Assembly (NCBI GenBank): GCA_001017865.1
Contig: LATQ01000274.1
Location: forward strand, 1 to 19,639
Source of the DNA: Rhodococcus sp. IITR03
Lineage (GTDB): Bacteria; Actinomycetota; Actinomycetes; Mycobacteriales; Mycobacteriaceae
Reading direction: 5' to 3'
DNA: 19,639 nt
Shown here piece by piece: positions 15,469-19,639 of the stretch. Numbering within the stretch: the stretch's first letter is position 1; every line of letters begins with the position of its first letter. The notes beneath the pieces were generated by a model. The model saw only the letters and a program-made list of their open reading frames with translations, ran no database searches and was not told where the DNA came from. The position numbers and the translations under genes are program-made.

Positions 15469-16093
15469 ATGACCGGGTCCGTCCTGGCGATGGCCCACGA
15501 CGAGCGCGCCGACCTCGCCGATCTCCTGGAGACACTGTCGCCGGAACAGTGGGAACACCCGAGCCTCTGTGAGGGGTGGACGGTGCGGGACGTCGTCGCC
15601 ACATGATCAGCTACGAGGAGCACGGACCTCGCGACCTGGTGCGACGACTGGCGGCCACCCGATTCCGCCCGTGGAAACTCAACGAGGCCGCACTCGCCGA
15701 CTATGCGGACCTCGGACCCGACGAACTCGTCCGGTTTCTGCGGAACCACCTCGATCCGCAGGGATCCACCGCAGCGCTGGGTGGTCGCGTCGGTCTCGTC
15801 GACGCCCTCATCCACCACCAGGACATCCGACGACCACTCGGCCTCGCCCGCACGGTGCCTGCCGAGCGTCTGCGTGTCGCGTTGCCGTTCGCCGTCACCG
15901 CGTTACCTCTGCGTGGATTCTGGAAGGCCCGCGGCGTGCGGCTCGTCACGACCGACCTCGGCTGGTCGCGGGGACGGGGTCCCGAAGCCGCAGGTCCGGG
16001 AGAAGCAGTGCTCATGACCATGGCGGGACGACGAGGGATGCGCGCGAGCTGACCGGGCCGGGTGCCACAATCCTTGCCGACCGGCTGGGCTGA
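15469..16093 (+). CDS. maleylpyruvate isomerase / DinB-like metal-binding family protein (MDMPI-type)
   Basis: The restored protein is about 208 residues. It has the N-terminal four-helix DinB-like fold typical of mycothiol-dependent enzymes: DERADLADLLETLSPEQWEHPSLCEGWTVRDVVAHM, with the metal-site histidine in VVAHM and a second motif DALIHHQDIRRPLG. The C-terminus GPGEAVLMTMAGRRG then ELTGPG is typical of the actinobacterial subfamily. One base is missing near 15600 (GCCACATG to GCCCACATG) and one near 16034 (GGGATG to GGGGATG). A -10-like TACCTT (15457-15462) stands six bases before ATG 15469, so the message may be leaderless. This is a large family of mostly uncharacterised members. True maleylpyruvate isomerase activity, which would complement the ring-cleavage operon at 946-2842, cannot be assumed from the family and the distance. 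Confidence 0.8.
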
Positions 16094-16104
16094 GCGTCCC
16101 GGTG

Positions 16105-16608
16105 TCAGCCCTTCTTCGGAAGCCGATGCAGTTCGACGTCGCGGAGCACGCCGGCGTCGATCGTCGCGGTCATGTAGGTGCAGTACGGCTGCCGACGCCG
16201 GTCGGTGGGTGAACCCGGGTTGAGCAGGCGCAACCCGCTCGGCGCGGTCGTGTCCCAGGGGATGTGCGAGTGGCCGAAGACGAGGACGTCGGTGTCGGAG
16301 TAGGCCGCGGCCATCCGCTTGTCGCGCCCGGTCGACGCCCCGGTCTCGTGCACCACCGCGACGCGCACACCGTCGAGGGTCACCCGCGCGACCTCCGGCA
16401 GCCGTTCCCGCAGGAGCGGACCGTCGTTGTTGCCCCAGCACGCGACCAGCTGCCGGGACCGCTCTTCCAGCGCGTCGAGCAGCGCCACGTCCATCCAGTC
16501 GCCCGCGTGGATCACCACGTCCGCACGATCCACCTCGTCCCACACCTGCGGCGGCAGGTCGCGGGCGCGCGTCGGTACGTGGGTGTCGGCGAGCAGCAGC
16601 AGACGCAT
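16105..16608 (-). CDS. small metallophosphoesterase (YfcE/MJ0936-like)
   Basis: This is an intact 167-residue single-domain phosphodiesterase of the calcineurin-like superfamily. All metal-binding blocks are visible: ADTHVP (Asp8, His10), HAGDWMD (Asp37), WGNNDG (Asn60, Asp62), VVHETG (His87) and FGHSHIP (His113, His115). ATG 16608 is preferred over an upstream GTG at 16662 because it starts exactly at the conserved MRLLLLADTH. The stop is 11 bases from that of the convergent MDMPI gene. The start is 59 bases from the divergent SDR gene. Family members hydrolyse phosphodiesters in vitro; the cellular substrate is generally unknown. Confidence 0.88.
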   Translation of the reverse strand: MRLLLLADTHVPTRARDLPPQVWDEVDRADVVIHAGDWMDVALLDALEERSRQLVACWGNNDGPLLRERLPEVARVTLDGVRVAVVHETGASTGRDKRMAAAYSDTDVLVFGHSHIPWDTTAPSGLRLLNPGSPTDRRRQPYCTYMTATIDAGVLRDVELHRLPKKG

Positions 16609-16667
16609 GGGCCCAGTCTGCCGTGGGTTCGCAGTGTGCCGCGGGCGCTCATGGGTAACCACGACGC

Positions 16668-17465
16668 ATGACCACTCCAGCTCACGACAGACTCGCCATC
16701 GTCACCGGCGCCGACTCCGGCATGGGCAAGGCGACCGCCGAACTGCTCGCCGCCGAGGGGTTCGACGTCGGCATCACCTTCCACACCGACGAGGCCGGGG
16801 CCGAGGACACCCGTGCCGCGGTCGAACAGCGCGGACAGCGATGTTTCGTGGCCCGGCAGGACCTGACCAGCCCGGACACCGCCGACGTGATCGACGAACT
16901 CGCCGGGAAACTCGGCGGTCTCGGGGTGCTCGTCAACAACGCCGGCACCGGACACCGCGACGAGGTGCTCGACCTGTCCTTCGAACGGTGGCGGGAGATG
17001 CTCTCCACCGACCTCGACGGCCCGTTCCTGTGCTCCCAGCGCGCCGCGCGACACATGATCGACTCCGGTCGCGGTGGACGCATCGTCAACATCACGAGCG
17101 TCCACGAACACATCCCCCGCTACGGGGCCTCCGCCTACTGCACGGCGAAGGCCGGGCTCGGCATGCTCACGCAGTGCCTCGCCCTCGAATGGGCCCGCTA
17201 CGGCATCACGGTCAACTCGGTGGCTCCCGGTGAGATTTCCACGCCCATGACCGGCATGGACGAATCCGAGGCTTTCCACGAGGAGCGACCGGGCAACCCC
17301 ACCGGACGTCCCGGGCACGTCAACGAGGTCGCCTCCGTCGTCGCCTTCCTCGCGTCCCCACGCTCGTCGTACCTGACGGGGCGCTCGATCCCCGTCGACG
17401 GTGGCCTCATGTTGATGGCCGCGCACGGACACGACATGAACGACGGGAGTTGGCGCGAACTCTGA
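16668..17465 (+). CDS. short-chain dehydrogenase/reductase (SDR), classical type
   Basis: This is an intact 265-residue NAD(P)-dependent oxidoreductase. The cofactor glycine motif is TGADSGMG (13-20), followed by NNAG (90-93), catalytic Ser144 in NITSV, and Tyr157/Lys161 in YCTAK. The fourth tetrad residue, usually Asn, appears as Asp115 in STDLDGPF, a variant seen in some SDRs. The C-terminal VDGGLML is standard for the FabG/glucose-dehydrogenase-like branch. It may bind NADP or NAD: residues after the second strand (TFHTDEAG) do not decide clearly. The substrate cannot be told. It is divergent from the metallophosphoesterase and followed by a hairpin terminator. Confidence 0.88.
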   Translation: MTTPAHDRLAIVTGADSGMGKATAELLAAEGFDVGITFHTDEAGAEDTRAAVEQRGQRCFVARQDLTSPDTADVIDELAGKLGGLGVLVNNAGTGHRDEVLDLSFERWREMLSTDLDGPFLCSQRAARHMIDSGRGGRIVNITSVHEHIPRYGASAYCTAKAGLGMLTQCLALEWARYGITVNSVAPGEISTPMTGMDESEAFHEERPGNPTGRPGHVNEVASVVAFLASPRSSYLTGRSIPVDGGLMLMAAHGHDMNDGSWREL

Positions 17466-17472
17466 CGACGAC

Positions 17473-17514
17473 CGGCCACCCATCCGCTAGCGTCCACAGG
17501 CGGATCGGTGGTCG
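17473..17514 (+). terminator. hairpin terminator after the SDR gene
   Basis: Bases 17473-17487 pair with 17500-17514 (CCGGCCACC-c-ATCCGC against GCGGAT-c-GGTGG plus three more), with one mismatch and one G/T pair around a 12-base loop. It begins eight bases after the SDR stop. There is no U-run. Confidence 0.55.
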
Positions 17515-17535
17515 ACTCGGAGTTGGGGGAACTGG

Positions 17536-18156
17536 ATGCGCACGACACCGCCTGCGGAGCGATTCGGACCGGGAACGGCGAGGGGTTACCGAGCGACCTA
17601 TCGTCCCGAGGTGTGGGGAGCGTTGATCGGCGCGGGTGGTGCGTCGGCCTTCATGCTCGTGAACGGTGCCGCTCTGGGAACACCGTGGGTCTGGATCGTC
17701 GCGGCCGGGTGGGTCTGCGCCATCGTTGTTTTCGCGTGGGCCGTGCTCGTTCGGCCGCGGAGTTTCGAGCAGTTGGAGCCGCCCTCGAAGCAGGCGTCGA
17801 CGATCTACTTCGTGTCGGTCGTGGCCATGGTCGTGCTGATCGTCGGTGGCGCACGTCTTCTCGCGTCGCTCGATCGTTCGGAACTGACGGTCGCGTGGGT
17901 GGTCTGTGTCGTCGGTGCGCATTTCGTTCCGTTCGCACGGGCCTTCGGCCGCGCGATGTTCCGGGTCATGGGCTGGGGAATGCTGGTGATCGGAATCGTC
18001 GGTCTGGCGGGCGGTTTCGCAGCCTCGGCCGTTGCAGCGGTCGCCGGCGTCGCGGCGGGGTTGTGGATGTTCGCCGTGATGGTCGCCGACGCTGTCGGCC
18101 GACCTCTCGTCAACGGGCGTCGGTCCGGCTCCACAGTTCGTCGAGCGCCTCGTTGA
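17536..18156 (+). CDS. integral membrane protein of unknown function
   Basis: I do not recognise a family. The 206-residue product has five to six hydrophobic segments: GALIGAGGASAFMLVNGAAL, WVWIVAAGWVCAIVVFAWAVLV, IYFVSVVAMVVLIVGGARLL, ELTVAWVVCVVGAHFVPFA, VMGWGMLVIGIVGLAGGFAAS and AVAAVAGVAAGLWMFAVMVA. A basic tail (NGRRSGSTVRRAPR) suggests a cytoplasmic C-terminus. The segment VVCVVGAHFVPFARAF is the most distinctive. The start is supported by GGGGGA just upstream of ATG 17536. The final 47 bases overlap the end of the convergent alpha/beta hydrolase gene, so the last 15 codons are shared antisense sequence. Confidence 0.75.
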   Translation: MRTTPPAERFGPGTARGYRATYRPEVWGALIGAGGASAFMLVNGAALGTPWVWIVAAGWVCAIVVFAWAVLVRPRSFEQLEPPSKQASTIYFVSVVAMVVLIVGGARLLASLDRSELTVAWVVCVVGAHFVPFARAFGRAMFRVMGWGMLVIGIVGLAGGFAASAVAAVAGVAAGLWMFAVMVADAVGRPLVNGRRSGSTVRRAPR

Positions 18157-18913
18157 CAGTTTCCGGCTGCTGGACGTGCGGGTAGAAGCCGGGAACCTCG
18201 AGTAGTTCTCCATCGATCCGGTTTGCGACGACCCGCGCCGTGATCGTCAGCGGATCTCCCGCCAGTCGCTTGTACTCGTCGGGTGCGCCCGCCCAGTCAC
18301 CGATGACGACGAGCTTCGGCCACGGCGCCGCCGCGAGCGGCTCGAGGGGGATGTCGGCGTCCCAGCAAGGCCTCTCCCGCATCGACGTCGCCGCTGCGCG
18401 TAGCCGCTTCGGGGTGGGTTCCGCCGGTGGCATGCCGACGCTCTCCGTGGTGAGACGCAGATAGTCCTCCGCAGTGAGCTCGGGCGGGAGCGCTGCCTGG
18501 GACGCGCGGGCGCGGGCGAGGTTCTCGGCGACGACCGGTTCGCTCTCCGCGACCTTCAGGCACCCGGGCTGGATCAGGCACAACGAACGCACCAGGTCCG
18601 GCCGTTCCGCCGCCGCGAGCATCGCTGCGACCGCACCGTACGAATGTCCGACGAGATGGGCACCGTCACCGAGCAGTTCGACGATGTCGGCGGCATCCAC
18701 CTCGTAGTCGGTGCGATGGGCCCCGTCGAGATCCGGCGAGTTACCGTGCCCGCGACGGTCCATCAGGATCAGCCGACGTGACGCCCCCAAGGGCCGTTGC
18801 CGACCGAATCCGTAGGTCTCGTCGTCTCCCCAAGCCAGCACCCCGTGCACGAGAACGGCCGGTGGGACGTCGGATTCGGCAGGTCCGACGAGCGTCGAGC
18901 TGGCGCGAGCCAC
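18110..18913 (-). CDS. alpha/beta hydrolase
   Basis: This is an intact 267-residue alpha/beta-fold hydrolase. The oxyanion-hole motif is LVHG (22-24). The nucleophile elbow is GHSYG with Ser91. The acid is probably Asp206 in VVIGDWAG, and the catalytic histidine is His246 in GFYPHVQQPE. The strand LILMDRRGHGNSP (49-59) is typical of the haloperoxidase/hydrolase branch. GTG 18913 is chosen because a strong purine tract (GGAAGGGGGA) lies immediately upstream; the open frame extends further but with no family resemblance. Esterase or lipase-like activity is expected; the substrate is unknown. Confidence 0.86.
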   Translation of the reverse strand: MARASSTLVGPAESDVPPAVLVHGVLAWGDDETYGFGRQRPLGASRRLILMDRRGHGNSPDLDGAHRTDYEVDAADIVELLGDGAHLVGHSYGAVAAMLAAAERPDLVRSLCLIQPGCLKVAESEPVVAENLARARASQAALPPELTAEDYLRLTTESVGMPPAEPTPKRLRAAATSMRERPCWDADIPLEPLAAAPWPKLVVIGDWAGAPDEYKRLAGDPLTITARVVANRIDGELLEVPGFYPHVQQPETVNEALDELWSRTDAR

Positions 18914-19023
18914 TGTTCCCCCTTCCGATTGCGAGCATGCAGGCGCGAACCTATCGGAAGACCTGGGCGGACGCAGGCAGCCCGACCCACACTCCCTCAG
19001 GCGCACCTCGTCGCCTCTCCCAG

Positions 19024-19093
19024 TCATTCGCTACAGCTTTCGCTATCCGCTACCGCAATTGCCGCAGCGGATGGCAAAAGCCGTAGCGAATGA
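19024..19093. repeat. 70-bp near-perfect palindrome, intergenic
   Basis: The two 35-base halves meet at 19058/19059 inside GCAATTGC with no loop. Thirty of 35 positions pair; the exceptions are 54/63, 52/65, 44/73 (a G/T pair), 41/76 and 35/82 (last two digits). The outer 11 bases, TCATTCGCTAC and GTAGCGAATGA, match perfectly. It lies between the hydrolase promoter region and the tRNA-Ser terminator. No coding function is seen. Confidence 0.9.
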
Positions 19094-19129
19094 TTCGGAG
19101 CTCCCGGCGTCGACCTCCAGACATGAGAA

Positions 19130-19163
19130 AAGCCCCTCACCTGCCTGAACAGGTGAGGGGCTT
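19130..19163 (-). terminator. intrinsic terminator of tRNA-Ser
   Basis: A perfect 14-bp stem (19130-19143 with 19150-19163) with a 6-base loop is followed on the minus strand by a short T-run (CTTTTCTC). It starts two bases after the encoded CCA end of the tRNA. Confidence 0.9.
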
Positions 19164-19164
19164 C

Positions 19165-19255
19165 TGGCGGTGGCGGTGGGATTTGAACCCACGGACGGGG
19201 GTTACCCGTCACGCGCTTTCGAGGCGCGCTCCTTCGGCCGCTCGGTCACGCCACC
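19165..19255 (-). tRNA. tRNA-Ser, anticodon CGA
   Basis: This is a class II tRNA of 91 bases including the encoded CCA. The acceptor GGTGGCG pairs with CGCCACC followed by discriminator G. The anticodon stem CGCGC/GCGCG holds the loop CTCGAAA with anticodon CGA (19221-19219), reading UCG. A long variable arm (GACGGG-TAAC-CCCCGTC) and the T arm GTGGG-TTCAAAT-CCCAC are clear. It lies 45 bases downstream of tadA on the same strand. Confidence 0.96.
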
Positions 19256-19300
19256 GCTGACGACTCTAGCGGATTGCATGCCTCATCCGAAATCGCCTGG

Positions 19301-19639
19301 TCACAGCTCCGCTGCTGGACCTCGGTGTTCCCGGAAGAACGCTTCGAGCACCGACGCGCACTCCGCTTCGAGCACACCGCCGCGCACTTCGGGCCGGTGT
19401 GTGAGGCGCCGGTCGCGCACCACGTCCCACAGCGACCCGACGGCACCCGTCTTCGGTTCCCACGCCCCGAAGACCACCCGCGACACCCGGGAGAGCACCA
19501 GCGCACCCGCGCACATCGTGCAGGGCTCGAGGGTCACGGCGAGGGTTGCGCCCTCGAGACGCCATCCGTCGCCGTAGACCTGCGCTGCCGCGCGCAGAGC
19601 GAGCACCTCGGCTGCGGCGGTGGGGTCGCCGGTGGCTCG
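19301..19639 (-). CDS. tadA: tRNA adenosine(34) deaminase TadA, 5' end beyond the window
   Basis: TadA converts adenosine to inosine at the wobble base of tRNA-Arg(ACG), as a zinc-dependent homodimer, and is normally essential. The visible 112 residues include DPTAAAEVLALR, GDGWRLEGATLAVTLEPCTMCAGALVLSR (split here over the zinc motif PCxxC), VVFGAWEPKTGAVGSLWDVVRDRR and HRPEVRGGVL, all strongly TadA-like. The PCxxC cysteines and the catalytic glutamate of the first motif are present. The zinc-ligand histidine of the usual HAE motif is replaced: the codon at 19615-19613 reads GCA (Ala). The open frame continues to the right edge without a stop. It could be a guanine/cytosine-deaminase relative, but the C-terminal sequence argues for TadA. 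Confidence 0.88.
   Translation of the reverse strand, partial: RATGDPTAAAEVLALRAAAQVYGDGWRLEGATLAVTLEPCTMCAGALVLSRVSRVVFGAWEPKTGAVGSLWDVVRDRRLTHRPEVRGGVLEAECASVLEAFFREHRGPAAEL

Noticed and set aside
946..16093. Mass pseudogenisation of catabolic and transport genes
   Set aside because: The breaks are almost all one-base losses in G/C runs with no internal stops or substitutions of key residues, which points to sequence error.
1..19639. CRISPR array, insertion sequence, prophage or secretion system
   Set aside because: No regularly spaced repeats, transposase, integrase, phage structural or toxin-antitoxin sequence was seen on either strand.

Overview
The window reads as chromosomal DNA of a GC-rich mycolic-acid actinomycete, most likely Rhodococcus or a close relative. 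This rests on the strong G/C third-position bias, an MmpL-type transporter, a protein of the mycothiol-dependent maleylpyruvate isomerase (MDMPI) family, several genes that appear to be leaderless, and a tadA/tRNA-Ser neighbourhood. The genus call is inference from content; no marker here proves it.

Left part (1-2842): an IclR regulator, cut by the left edge, is divergent from a two-gene aromatic ring-cleavage operon: a gentisate-1,2-dioxygenase-like bicupin and a fumarylacetoacetate-hydrolase-family protein. A convergent ROK-family repressor (2946-4028) follows. Then comes a block on the minus strand, in transcription order Rrf2 regulator (11371-10910), TetR regulator (10813-10220), MMPL/RND transporter (10152-7822), a heterodimeric ABC exporter (7713-5982 and 5985-4100, start and stop overlapping) and the ROK gene. 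The exporter pair carries the paired changes expected of one degenerate and one canonical ATP site.

Middle part (11569-15395): a fatty-acid hydroxylase/sterol-desaturase family membrane protein is divergent from the Rrf2 gene. An MFS drug exporter (DHA2 type) is followed by a membrane-anchored YceI protein, and both are divergent from a second TetR regulator. A perfect inverted repeat with 13-bp arms lies between that TetR gene and the MFS gene.

Right part (15469-19639): an MDMPI-family protein, a small metallophosphoesterase, an SDR oxidoreductase, a membrane protein of unknown function, an alpha/beta hydrolase, a 70-bp near-perfect palindrome, tRNA-Ser(CGA) with a strong terminator, and the tadA gene cut by the right edge.

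The most important caution is sequence quality. Ten genes (IclR, dioxygenase, FAA hydrolase, both ABC genes, MMPL, Rrf2, hydroxylase, MFS, MDMPI) are interrupted by frame changes. I count 28 small events. At 26 of them adding one base restores a conserved reading frame, usually within a G or C run; the other two are +1 or -2 events. This looks like base-calling or assembly error, not mass pseudogenisation, so I give whole-gene coordinates that span the breaks. I found no CRISPR array, IS element, prophage or clearly new defence or biosynthetic system. The more unusual items are the palindrome, the missing zinc-ligand histidine in TadA, two short frame-shifting duplications and the regulator-operator layouts.
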